NCBI GenBank assembly: GCA_009692065.1
Contig: SHZY01000049.1
Span: forward strand, 1 to 37,691
Direction of reading: 5' to 3'
DNA: 37,691 nt
From: Gemmataceae bacterium
GTDB lineage: Bacteria; Planctomycetota; Planctomycetia; Gemmatales; Gemmataceae
This document shows, in pieces, positions 31,367 to 37,691 of this stretch (position 1 is the first letter of the stretch; every line of letters starts with the position of its first letter). The notes beneath the pieces were generated by a model. It saw only the letters and a list, made by a program, of their open reading frames with translations. It did no database searches and had not been told where the DNA came from. The translations under genes and the position numbers were made by a program.

Positions 31367-32488
31367 TTATTTTGCCGGCAGGCTGGGATGCTCGCCCGTG
31401 CCGCCGATGCGTCCGAAGATCATCCGGCCAGCCGGCGTTTGCAGTACGCTGGTGACGGTGATGATCACGTCCTGGCCGATCGCCTGGCGGCCCTGCTCCA
31501 CCACCACCATGGTGCCGTCGTCGAGGTAGCCGATGCCTTGGCCGATTTGATCGCCCTGCTTGACGATCTTCACGGGCAACACTTCGCCCGGCAGCGCGAC
31601 CGCCTTCAAGGCGTTGGAAAGTTCATTCAGGTTGATGACGTCCACGCCCTGCAAACCGCAAATCTTGTTCAGGTTGAAGTCATTCGTCACCACATGGGCA
31701 CTGAGCGCCTTGGCCAGCACTACTAGACGTTCGTCCACTTTCTGCACGTCGCGCAATTCCGGCAGGTTCCCCTCGTGCATCTGCAATTCGATCTTCGGGT
31801 TCCCTTGCATCCGCTTGAGTACGTCAAGGCCGCGCCTACCGCGGTTGCGGCGGATCTTGTCGGAACTATCGGCAATCGCTTGCAATTCTTGCAAAACGAA
31901 GCGCGGGATGATCAGCTTGGTGTCGATGATCCCCGTATCACAAATATCGGCAATACGCCCGTCAATAATGACACTCGTATCCAAAACCAGCGGTTTTGCC
32001 CCCTTGAGCTGCTTGGAAAATTCCACGTAGGGGATGATGAATCGGAATTCGTCCTTGGTTTGCAGCAGCGTCGACACGGCCACATAGCACGACAGAACCG
32101 TGATCAGCAGCTGGATCCATCCCTCGATGCGGGTTCCGACGGCGTTGAGCTGGATCAGGTGCAGATACTCACGTACGAGCGGCACCACGGCAGCCCAAAA
32201 CAACGAGCCGACCAGAAAACCCAGCAGCAATCCGAAATAGATCGCCGCCAGGGTCGTGATCTGTTTGTTTTTCGTCGCCCAATCCAGTGCCATCACGCCA
32301 ACGCACAGGAGGAGCACCGCTACTGAGGTGACGAAGCCGACCACGCGCCCGGCCGTCGGCTTCGTGTCGTCCAGACCGATAATGAATGAGTCCGTGGCGA
32401 TGCCGATGGCCATGGCGAAGAAAACAAACCGCACGACCCAGAGCAGTTTGTTGGAGCCAACGAAGATGTCACTGATATGGGCTTTCAA
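31367..32488 (-). CDS. PIN–TRAM membrane protein (YacL-type)
   Basis: A 373-residue protein. Four TM segments lie in the first 145 residues (about 16–38, 48–68, 78–104 and 124–142). A PIN nuclease-like domain follows: LVLDTSVIIDGRIADI (167–182) with Asp170, Glu201, Asp252 and VVTNDFNLNKI with Asp270, the acidic cluster that binds metal in PIN domains. A TRAM RNA-binding domain at about 302–365 (LPGEVLPVKIVKQGDQIGQGIGYLDDGTMVVVE) ends it. This is the layout of B. subtilis YacL, whose role is not fully known; RNA binding or cleavage at the membrane is likely. The best start is TTG 32488, with GGAGG five bases upstream; the longer frame adds 38 residues of no recognisable kind. Confidence 0.88.
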   Translation of the reverse strand: MKAHISDIFVGSNKLLWVVRFVFFAMAIGIATDSFIIGLDDTKPTAGRVVGFVTSVAVLLLCVGVMALDWATKNKQITTLAAIYFGLLLGFLVGSLFWAAVVPLVREYLHLIQLNAVGTRIEGWIQLLITVLSCYVAVSTLLQTKDEFRFIIPYVEFSKQLKGAKPLVLDTSVIIDGRIADICDTGIIDTKLIIPRFVLQELQAIADSSDKIRRNRGRRGLDVLKRMQGNPKIELQMHEGNLPELRDVQKVDERLVVLAKALSAHVVTNDFNLNKICGLQGVDVINLNELSNALKAVALPGEVLPVKIVKQGDQIGQGIGYLDDGTMVVVEQGRQAIGQDVIITVTSVLQTPAGRMIFGRIGGTGEHPSLPAK

Positions 32489-32706
32489 GGCAACCTCCCT
32501 GAAGGGGTGAGGCGAGAGCGTTGTTGGACTTCCAAGGCACAACATCCCTCGCGCCACGACGGACGCTGGGTGCGAAAACTCCTTCTCTGCCGACGACCTC
32601 ACGGTGGGAAGGACGCTTGGGGGGATTTTTTACGAGGTCGAACGAATCCACTAGAAAGGATGCGTTCGATCCGGCCGGGTCGGGCTTCTAATTCTGTACA
32701 GGCATT

Positions 32707-33864
32707 CTACGTAAACGAAGTGGGCTGGAACAGGCGCAGATACTCGTCCTGGGCGTATCGATCGGTCATGCCCGCAAGATAATCACAGACCGTTGGTTGT
32801 AGATCACCTGCTTCGGCCCGCAGTCGGTAGCGTGTCGGTAGCGCACGTGGATGGGCGCAGAACTCTTCGAACATCTGCTTCAGGATGCGCTGTCCCTTGT
32901 ACGCCATCCGCATCACGCGATGGTGGCGGTAGACGCGATCGCGCAAGAAGACTTCCAGATCGGCTTTCAGATCCCTGACCTCCGGCCCCGGCGCCACCAG
33001 GAGGCGCGGCGCGCGCCGCACATCCTCAACGCAGCCGATCTTCTGGGCGCGCAGATTCTCCATGGTCGCCTCCAGCAGATCGACCACCTGCCAATCGATC
33101 AACTTGCGGATCACCGTCGGCTGCAGGTGTTCCGCTTGCATCCTGGGATGCTCGGCCTGGGCGCGCTCCATGGCACACGTCCAGAACCGCACCGTTGCCA
33201 GATCGTCCAGCGTGATCAGGCCCACGCTCAAGGCGTCATCGACGTCATGGCATGTGTATGCCAGGCTGTCCGCCGCATCGACGACTTGCGCCTCCAGCAG
33301 GGGCTGGCCGACGGCGAGATACGGCTTGACCTCCGGCGCATCGGGCCGCTTGCTGTGCATCGCCTGGGCTTCGAGCACCTCCCACGACAGGTTCAGCCCC
33401 GGGAAGTCGGGATAACGGTATTCGAGCACCTCGACGAGCCGCAGCCCGTGGCGATTGTGCTCGTAACCGCCATGGTCGCGCATGCATTCGTCGAGCGCAG
33501 TCTCGCCCGCATGGCCAAAGGGTGGATGGCCCAGGTCGTGCAAAAGCGCCGTCGCCTCCGTCAGGTCCTCGTTCAGCCCGAGCCGCCGGGCGATCGTGCG
33601 GCTAATCTGCGTGACTTCGAGCGTGTGCGTCAAGCGCGTGCGGTGATAGTCGCCGGGTTGATTGACGAGCACTTGCGTCTTGTGCATGAGCCGGCGAAAT
33701 GCCGTGGAATGGACGATGCGGTCGCGGTCGCGCTGATAGAACGAGCGATACGGGTGCGCCGGCTCGGCATGCTTGCGCCCCTTGCTGTTGCGCGTGCGTA
33801 TCGCGTAGGGGGCGAGCAGGTCGTCCCGGTCGGTCGGTTCAAAGGAGATATTGTCGGCCGCCAT
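32707..33864 (-). CDS. dgt: dNTP triphosphohydrolase (dGTPase-like, HD domain)
   Basis: A 385-residue HD-superfamily enzyme that cuts dNTPs to the nucleoside and triphosphate. The sequence has RDRDRIVHSTAFRRLMHKTQV (46–66) and the metal site formed by H80 (TRLTHTLEV), HD (109–110, ALLHDLGHPPFGHAGE) and a later Asp in VVDAADSLAYTCHDVDDA. The length is shorter than E. coli Dgt and fits the bacterial deoxyguanosinetriphosphate triphosphohydrolase-like group. It shares its strand with the HIT gene upstream and the PIN–TRAM gene downstream. The C-terminus ends in FQPTSFT. Confidence 0.93.
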   Translation of the reverse strand: MAADNISFEPTDRDDLLAPYAIRTRNSKGRKHAEPAHPYRSFYQRDRDRIVHSTAFRRLMHKTQVLVNQPGDYHRTRLTHTLEVTQISRTIARRLGLNEDLTEATALLHDLGHPPFGHAGETALDECMRDHGGYEHNRHGLRLVEVLEYRYPDFPGLNLSWEVLEAQAMHSKRPDAPEVKPYLAVGQPLLEAQVVDAADSLAYTCHDVDDALSVGLITLDDLATVRFWTCAMERAQAEHPRMQAEHLQPTVIRKLIDWQVVDLLEATMENLRAQKIGCVEDVRRAPRLLVAPGPEVRDLKADLEVFLRDRVYRHHRVMRMAYKGQRILKQMFEEFCAHPRALPTRYRLRAEAGDLQPTVCDYLAGMTDRYAQDEYLRLFQPTSFT

Positions 33865-33878
33865 GCGAACTCTTGTAT

Positions 33879-33903
33879 TCTCCCCTCTACCCCAGAGGGG
33901 AGA
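33879..33903. repeat. Perfect 10-bp C/G-rich hairpin between HIT and dgt genes
   Basis: TCTCCCCTCT (33879–33888) and AGAGGGGAGA (33894–33903) pair around a 5-base loop. It fills most of the gap between the HIT gene stop and the dgt start and belongs to the CCCCTC…GAGGGG family. Confidence 0.8.
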
Positions 33904-33915
33904 GGGGAACTGTTG

Positions 33916-34407
33916 TCACGTTTTCATCCGCTCCACCAAATATCCATAAAACTCATCCAGCGACTGCACGATCACGCGCGTATTGGTCAAGATCGGCATG
34001 AAGTTCGTGTCGCCGTTCCAGCGCGGCACCAGATGCCAGTGCAGATGGCCAGGCAACCCGGCGCCCGCGACTCGGCCCAGATTCATGCCGATGTTGAACC
34101 CATCCGGCTTCATCATCTCGCGCAGGACGCCGACCAAACGCGTTAACGTTTGCTGGACCTCCACAATCTCTTCAACCTTCAGTTCGTGCAACTCCGCCTT
34201 GTGAGCGTTCGGCGCGATCAGCAGGTGCCCGTTGTTGTAGGGGAAGCGATTCAGCACGACGGCACTATGCGTTCCCCGCCAAGCGACCAGATTTTCTCGA
34301 TCGTTCTTTTCCGTCAATCCCTGGCAGATAAAACAGAGATCGTGTTCGCCCGGCGCCTTGGCGCTGGCAGCATACGACAATCGCCACGGAGCCCATAACC
34401 GATCCAT
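33916..34407 (-). CDS. HIT-family nucleotide hydrolase/phosphorylase
   Basis: A 163-residue protein with the histidine triad HLHWHLVP (121–128, catalytic His123 or nearby), typical of Ap4A phosphorylase/hydrolase-like HIT proteins. MDRLWAPWRLSY is the usual N-terminus, Cys25 and Cys28 (CFIC) likely bind zinc, and VVLNRFPYNNGHLLIAP is the nucleotide-binding sheet. It acts on dinucleoside polyphosphates or adenylylated compounds in the cytoplasm. I chose ATG 34407 because the family N-terminus begins there; the ATG at 34419 has a ribosome site too close to be used. It is the first gene of the minus-strand run, divergent from the DUF1294 gene. Confidence 0.9.
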   Translation of the reverse strand: MDRLWAPWRLSYAASAKAPGEHDLCFICQGLTEKNDRENLVAWRGTHSAVVLNRFPYNNGHLLIAPNAHKAELHELKVEEIVEVQQTLTRLVGVLREMMKPDGFNIGMNLGRVAGAGLPGHLHWHLVPRWNGDTNFMPILTNTRVIVQSLDEFYGYLVERMKT

Positions 34408-34451
34408 TGTTGTTTCCATTCCTAGGGTGAACGGCAGAACATAGGTTATCC

Positions 34452-34486
34452 ATCGTAGACCTCACGCGGAGCGTGAGGTCTACGAT
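34452..34486. repeat. Perfect 16-bp hairpin in a divergent promoter region
   Basis: ATCGTAGACCTCACGC (34452–34467) and GCGTGAGGTCTACGAT (34471–34486) pair perfectly around a 3-base loop (GGA). It lies between the divergent HIT and DUF1294 genes, where promoters for both are expected. Confidence 0.9.
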
Positions 34487-34553
34487 CTTCGGCCGGGTTA
34501 CGCTCGGCAGTTTCGCGCACTAAACATCGCCTATTGTACGTTGGGCCCTTTCG

Positions 34554-34949
34554 ATGCAGAAGATGTTCTGGTTTTTTTCCGTCCGCACGCAGCTCATCCT
34601 GTCCCTGTCGCTCTGCGTCCTCGGCACGACCGCCGGCTGGTGGTTTTTCACCAACCACCAGCACACCGCGCTGCACTGGCTCGCCAACTGGCTGCTTGCC
34701 GTAAACCTTGTCACGTTCGCCTATTATGGAATCGATAAGTCGCTGGCGGCCCGATTCGTCGTTGGCCGCATACCGGAGATCGTCCTACACACACTCAGCG
34801 CCATCGGCGGCAGCCCGGCGGCGCTCCTGGCGATGTGGCTTTTTCGCCACAAGACGATCAAGACCTCGTTTCGCGTTCTTTTCTGGAGCATCGTGCTCCT
34901 TCAGGTCGCGCTGTCGGCGTACCTTGTCAAGTTGCTGTGGTGGAACTAG
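34554..34949 (+). CDS. DUF1294 membrane protein
   Basis: A 131-residue protein with about four TM segments: a first at about 10–32, a second at about 40–60 and two at about 75–98 and 108–128. YYGIDKSLAARFVVGRIPEIVLHTLSAIGGSPAALLAMWLFRHKTIKTSFRVLFW is the DUF1294 signature (DK-x-x-A, RIPE, GG-x-x-A, FRHKT). The function of the family is unknown; some members are fused to a cold-shock domain, which this one lacks. The ATG at 34554 has no strong ribosome site; an ATG at 34563 is another option. It is followed by a long inverted repeat before rpmF. Confidence 0.85.
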   Translation: MQKMFWFFSVRTQLILSLSLCVLGTTAGWWFFTNHQHTALHWLANWLLAVNLVTFAYYGIDKSLAARFVVGRIPEIVLHTLSAIGGSPAALLAMWLFRHKTIKTSFRVLFWSIVLLQVALSAYLVKLLWWN

Positions 34950-34972
34950 CTCAGTGCGCCCAAAACAATGAA

Positions 34973-35087
34973 CCACGGATGGCACGGATCGCACGGATAA
35001 GAAAATCAAGGGACGCTGTTCTCGCGCAAATCGTCACACGTCCGATTTTCTTTCTTTTCCTATCCGTGCTATCGGTGTGATCCGTGG
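34973..35087. repeat. Long inverted repeat of the CCACGGAT type
   Basis: Left arm 34973–34999 and right arm 35061–35087 pair with few mismatches. This is the second copy of the family seen at 5471–5546. It fills the gap between the DUF1294 gene and the rpmF promoter. Confidence 0.85.
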
Positions 35088-35116
35088 TTGTTTGTTTTAG
35101 GCGCTGTCAATACAAT
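35088..35116 (+). promoter_or_regulatory. Candidate sigma-70 type promoter for rpmF–plsX–fabD
   Basis: TTGTTT (35088–35093) and TACAAT (35111–35116) are 17 bases apart, a good match to the housekeeping −35/−10 consensus. It begins one base after the right arm of the inverted repeat and lies about 107 bases upstream of the rpmF ATG. Confidence 0.5.
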
Positions 35117-35125
35117 TGAGAGTTA

Positions 35126-35154
35126 CCCCAGGGATCGCTGCGCTCATCCTGGGG
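35126..35154. repeat. Hairpin in the rpmF leader
   Basis: CCCCAGGGAT (35126–35135) pairs with ATCCTGGGG (35146–35154) with one extra G. If the promoter at 35088–35116 is real, this fold is within the first 35 bases or so of the mRNA. It could control rpmF or be another mobile palindrome. Confidence 0.6.
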
Positions 35155-35222
35155 CTTCTCGTGCATTCCAAGTCCCGCGGGTGAGCAGCGATTCGCGGGG
35201 GGTCCAAGAAAGCGAAACGAAC

Positions 35223-35420
35223 ATGGCTGTACCGAAAAGGCGCACCTCCAAGGCGCGCCAGGGCAAACGGCGGAGTCATCTCCACCTGAAACCCAAGCAG
35301 AATACTTATTGCTCGCGCTGCGGCGAAGCGGTCCGCGCCCACTTCGTCTGCAACAACTGCGGTTGGTTGAATTCCCAGGCCCGTGAGGCCGTCGTCATCG
35401 ACGAAGCCGAGGAGAGCTAA
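35223..35420 (+). CDS. rpmF: 50S ribosomal protein L32
   Basis: A 65-residue ribosomal protein. MAVPKRRTSKARQGKRRSH is the standard L32 opening. Four cysteines (30, 33, 43, 46) form the zinc ribbon of the zinc-binding (C+) type. An acidic tail (VIDEAEES) ends it. The start ATG lies at the L32 consensus N-terminus. It is followed three bases later by plsX, the common bacterial order; here the usual DUF177 (YceD) gene is not upstream. Confidence 0.96.
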   Translation: MAVPKRRTSKARQGKRRSHLHLKPKQNTYCSRCGEAVRAHFVCNNCGWLNSQAREAVVIDEAEES

Positions 35421-35423
35421 CCC

Positions 35424-36419
35424 ATGCGTATCGCGCTCGATGCGATGGGGGGCGATTTCGCGCCCGGTCCGATCGTGCAAGGTGCGGTCCAGGCGGTCCA
35501 GAAAGATGCCGACATGCAAGTCGTTCTCGTCGGCGACCAGGCACAGATCGAGCCGCTCCTTGCCAGCGCGGGGAACGTGCGCGACCGACTGGAAATCTGC
35601 CACGCCACCCAGGTCATCACGATGGAAGAATCCCCCGCGATGGCCTTCCGCAAGAAACCCGATAACTCCATCAGCCGTTGCTGGCAGCTCATGCAGCAAA
35701 AAAAGGTCGAGGCCATCGTCGGCGCCGGCAACACCGGCGCCATGGTCGCCTGCGGCTTCCTCTTGCGCCTCTTCCTCAAAGGCGTCAAGCGCCCCGGCAT
35801 CGCCGCGTTGATGCCCACGCAGCAAGGGCTCTCCATTCTTCTCGACGTCGGCGCCAATGTACATCCCAAGCCGGAGCACCTGTACCAGTACGGCGTCATG
35901 GGCTCCATCTACGCCAAACACATTCTTCAGCGCGACAAGCCCCGGATCGGACTCCTCAACATCGGCTCCGAGGAAGACAAGGGCAATGAACTGTCCAAGG
36001 ATACTTCCGACCTCTTTCGCGCCAGCCCCCTCAAGGACCAGTTCATCGGCAACATCGAAGGCCGTGACATCAACAAGGGGGTCTGCGAAGTCATCGTTAC
36101 CGACGGCTTCGTCGGCAACATCGTGTTGAAAGTGTGCGAAGGGGTATTTGATTTCGTCATGAAGGTCGTCGGCAAGGAAATCTTCGGCGCGCTCAAGACC
36201 GAGTTGCCGCTCGCGCAAATGGCGCTGGGGAACATCATCAAACGCTACGATTACCACGAACTCGGCGGCGCCCCGCTGCTGGGCGTGGACGGCATCTGCA
36301 TCATTTGTCATGGCAGCTCGAAGGAGCGCGCCATCGAGAACGCCCTCGGCGTCGCCGCCAAGCACGCGCACGCCAAGCTGAATGATCTGATCGTGCAGGA
36401 ATTGGCCGCGGGCGGCTAA
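35424..36419 (+). CDS. plsX: Phosphate acyltransferase PlsX
   Basis: A 331-residue enzyme that turns acyl-ACP into acyl-phosphate for membrane lipid synthesis. MRIALDAMGGDFAPGPIVQGA is the family opening. VGAGNTGAMVACG, LLDVGANVHPKPEHLYQYGVMGS and VTDGFVGNIVLKVCEG are further signatures, and the C-terminal GGAPLLGVDGICIICHGSS matches PlsX ends. The length is usual. It starts three bases after the rpmF stop and is very probably co-transcribed with it. The gap of about 190 bases to fabD holds a large palindrome. Confidence 0.96.
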   Translation: MRIALDAMGGDFAPGPIVQGAVQAVQKDADMQVVLVGDQAQIEPLLASAGNVRDRLEICHATQVITMEESPAMAFRKKPDNSISRCWQLMQQKKVEAIVGAGNTGAMVACGFLLRLFLKGVKRPGIAALMPTQQGLSILLDVGANVHPKPEHLYQYGVMGSIYAKHILQRDKPRIGLLNIGSEEDKGNELSKDTSDLFRASPLKDQFIGNIEGRDINKGVCEVIVTDGFVGNIVLKVCEGVFDFVMKVVGKEIFGALKTELPLAQMALGNIIKRYDYHELGGAPLLGVDGICIICHGSSKERAIENALGVAAKHAHAKLNDLIVQELAAGG

Positions 36420-36449
36420 GTAACACCGGGATGAATTACTTGCCGATTT

Positions 36450-36544
36450 CTCCCTCCCCCCCTTGCGGGGGAGGGTCGGGGTGGGGGGTTCGCACCCGCT
36501 GAAGCTTCGGCCACCCCAGCCCTCCCCCGCAAGGGGGGAGGGAG
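36450..36544. repeat. Large C/G-rich palindrome between plsX and fabD
   Basis: Left arm 36450–36484 and right arm 36511–36544 match over about 34 bases with two mismatches and one extra C. Each arm contains its own CCCCCCTTGCGGGGG hairpin. It lies within the presumed plsX–fabD operon, where fabH is often found in other bacteria. Ribosome profiling or RNA-seq would tell whether it ends transcription. Confidence 0.88.
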
Positions 36545-36608
36545 CGATCGTTGCAAATCCGGTAGTTATTCTTCCGAACGGTACTAAACAAATCGGGATG
36601 TAATCATC

Positions 36609-37514
36609 ATGCCGAAACTCGCCTTCCTCTTTCCCGGTCAGGGCGCTCAAACCGTCGGCATGGCGGCCCAGCTTTGCGCCACGCTGCCGGCCGCACGCAG
36701 GCTCTTTGACGAAGCCGCCGCCATCCTCGGCTACGACTTGCTCGAAGTCTGCACCAACGGCCCGAAGGAAAAACTCGACAGCACCGTCATCAGCCAGCCT
36801 GCCATCTACGTCGCCAGTCTTGCCGCCCTGGAGAGCCTGCGAGCGCAATCGCCCGACCTCGAGAAGGACTGCATCGCCACCGCGGGCTTGAGCCTCGGTG
36901 AATTCACGGCTCTGACCTTTGCCGGCGTCTTCACCTTTGCGGAAGGATTGAACCTCGTCAAAACGCGCGGCGAAGCCATGCAAAAGGCTTCCGACGCCAC
37001 CCCCAGCGGCATGATCAGCGTCCTGCTGTTGCCGGTGGACCAGGTCGACGAACTTTGCGTCAAGGCGCGGACGGCCGGCTTGATGCAGATCGCCAACTTC
37101 CTCTGCCCCGGCAATACAGTGGTTTCAGGCATCAACGCCGCGTGCGCCGAGATCAACAAGCTGACGACCGAGGCAGGCACCAAGACGATGACATTGGCTG
37201 TCGCGGGTGCGTTTCACACTCCCCTCATGAAGCCTGCCGATGAAATCCTTGCGGATGCGTTAGAGAAGGCGACTCTACAACCCGCACGGCTCCCAGTCTG
37301 GTCGAACGTCGATGCCCAGCCGCATACAGATCCCGCCGAGATCCGCGGGCTGCTCGTTCGTCAGGTAGTTGAACCCGTGCAGTGGGAGAAGACGCTCCGC
37401 GGCCTGCTGGCGGCCGGGGTCGAGAAGTTCTACGAGATCGGGCCGCAACGCGTGCTGGCCGGGTTGCTGAAACGCGTCGATCGCAAGAGGGAGTGCGTGA
37501 ACGTGCAGATTTAG
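36609..37514 (+). CDS. fabD: Malonyl-CoA:ACP transacylase
   Basis: A 301-residue enzyme that loads malonate onto acyl carrier protein in fatty acid synthesis. FLFPGQGAQTVGM (7–19) is the oxyanion-hole region. GLSLGE (93–98) is the nucleophile elbow with Ser95 (Leu in place of the usual His at position 2), and AGAFHTPLM (199–207) holds the catalytic His203. The usual order plsX–fabH–fabD is seen in many bacteria; here fabH is absent. The stop TAG (37512–37514) overlaps a one-arm palindromic repeat. Confidence 0.95.
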   Translation: MPKLAFLFPGQGAQTVGMAAQLCATLPAARRLFDEAAAILGYDLLEVCTNGPKEKLDSTVISQPAIYVASLAALESLRAQSPDLEKDCIATAGLSLGEFTALTFAGVFTFAEGLNLVKTRGEAMQKASDATPSGMISVLLLPVDQVDELCVKARTAGLMQIANFLCPGNTVVSGINAACAEINKLTTEAGTKTMTLAVAGAFHTPLMKPADEILADALEKATLQPARLPVWSNVDAQPHTDPAEIRGLLVRQVVEPVQWEKTLRGLLAAGVEKFYEIGPQRVLAGLLKRVDRKRECVNVQI

Positions 37515-37531
37515 CCGCTTGCGGCTTGGCA
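37514..37531. repeat. Half copy of the GCCGCTTGCGGC palindrome at the fabD stop
   Basis: GCCGCTTGCGGCTTGGCA matches the left arm of the 30536–30596 palindrome at 16 of 18 bases, but the right arm is absent. The ISAzo13-type element starts within about 15–30 bases, so insertion or deletion may have removed it. Confidence 0.65.
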
Positions 37532-37540
37532 CAAGATTGC

Positions 37541-37691
37541 TTAGGTGCCGTCCGTTAATTAGTGTTACAACTTCGCAACTGTTTCATACACCTGCTCCAT
37601 GCGACGCGCAAGCATGGAGGCTGCGATACGCCAACGGTTCGAAGGCCTGGCTTCGTCGTTGGATGAGCGCCAAAGACGATTGTGGGCGGCG
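37541..37691 (+). mobile_element. ISAzo13-family element, 5' end (cut by window edge)
   Basis: The last 78 bases encode the start of an ISAzo13-type transposase. The 70 bases before it (TTAGGTGCCGTCCGTTAATT onward) should hold the left terminal repeat. I place the end near 37541–37545 by eye; it is not certain, because the other end lies outside the window. Confidence 0.6.
37614..37691 (+). CDS. ISAzo13-family transposase, N-terminal fragment (cut by window edge)
   Basis: Twenty-six codons from ATG 37614 give MEAAIRQRFEGLASSLDERQ and then RRLWAA, the N-terminus typical of ISAzo13-family transposases (usual form M-x-x-AI-x-x-R-(Y/F)-E-x-L-x-x-x-LDER-x-RRLWAA). The frame is open to the window edge. 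Whether the element is intact cannot be judged. Confidence 0.8.
   Translation, partial: MEAAIRQRFEGLASSLDERQRRLWAA

Noticed and set aside
35097-36983. A 628-codon open frame on the minus strand
   Set aside because: It runs opposite rpmF, plsX and part of fabD, all of which are certain.

Overview
The window looks like a planctomycete chromosome, most likely of the Gemmata/Gemmataceae type. The pointers are a DUF1501 protein beside a PSCyt1–DUF1549–DUF1553 protein, a large multidomain VWA membrane protein with an N-terminal zinc ribbon, high GC, and many long palindromic repeats at gene ends. It also holds a full set of heptose/lipid A genes, so the cell makes a Gram-negative type envelope with a heptose-containing core. 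Taxonomy is inferred from gene families only.

Layout. 1–267 is the end of an IS21-type element that runs off the window. 623–1186 is a decayed tyrosine integrase that reads into the 3' part of a tRNA-Arg(CCG) sequence, a relic of an integrated element. 1470–6200 (+) carries the VWA/beta-sandwich membrane protein and a small exported protein. 6257–10974 (−) carries the PSCyt1/DUF1549/DUF1553 protein, a DUF4258 gene interrupted by an in-frame TGA, a small hypothetical gene and the DUF1501 protein. 11230–11905 is an internally deleted IS1380-type relic.

11984–20634 (+) is a tightly packed surface-glycan operon: GT2 glycosyltransferase, NodB-like deacetylase homologue, heparinase-like toroid protein, DegT-type aminotransferase, methyltransferase, formyltransferase and GT-C membrane glycosyltransferase. 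Most junctions overlap by 1–4 bases. The gene content predicts a glycan containing an N-formylated amino sugar. It is followed by a helicase C-terminal relic at 20852–21310, so both flanks of the operon carry debris of mobile or defence DNA.

21517–34407 (−) is a long same-strand run. In transcription order it holds a HIT protein, a dNTP triphosphohydrolase, a PIN–TRAM membrane protein, an exported TPR protein, LpxK, a deoxyhypusine-synthase-like protein of unknown role, HldE, WaaF, a two-domain WaaP-like kinase, a WaaP-like kinase and a GT4 glycosyltransferase. HldE makes the ADP-heptose precursor, WaaF transfers heptose, the WaaP-like proteins would phosphorylate it, and LpxK phosphorylates lipid A. 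34554–37514 (+) carries a DUF1294 membrane protein and rpmF–plsX–fabD. The window ends in the first 26 codons of an ISAzo13-type transposase.

The main points for a second look are: palindromic repeats that inserted inside two reading frames and are translated as extra peptide; the in-frame TGA in the DUF4258 gene; the glycan operon; the tandem WaaP-like protein with a degenerate second half; and the DHS-like protein inside the heptose/lipid A run.
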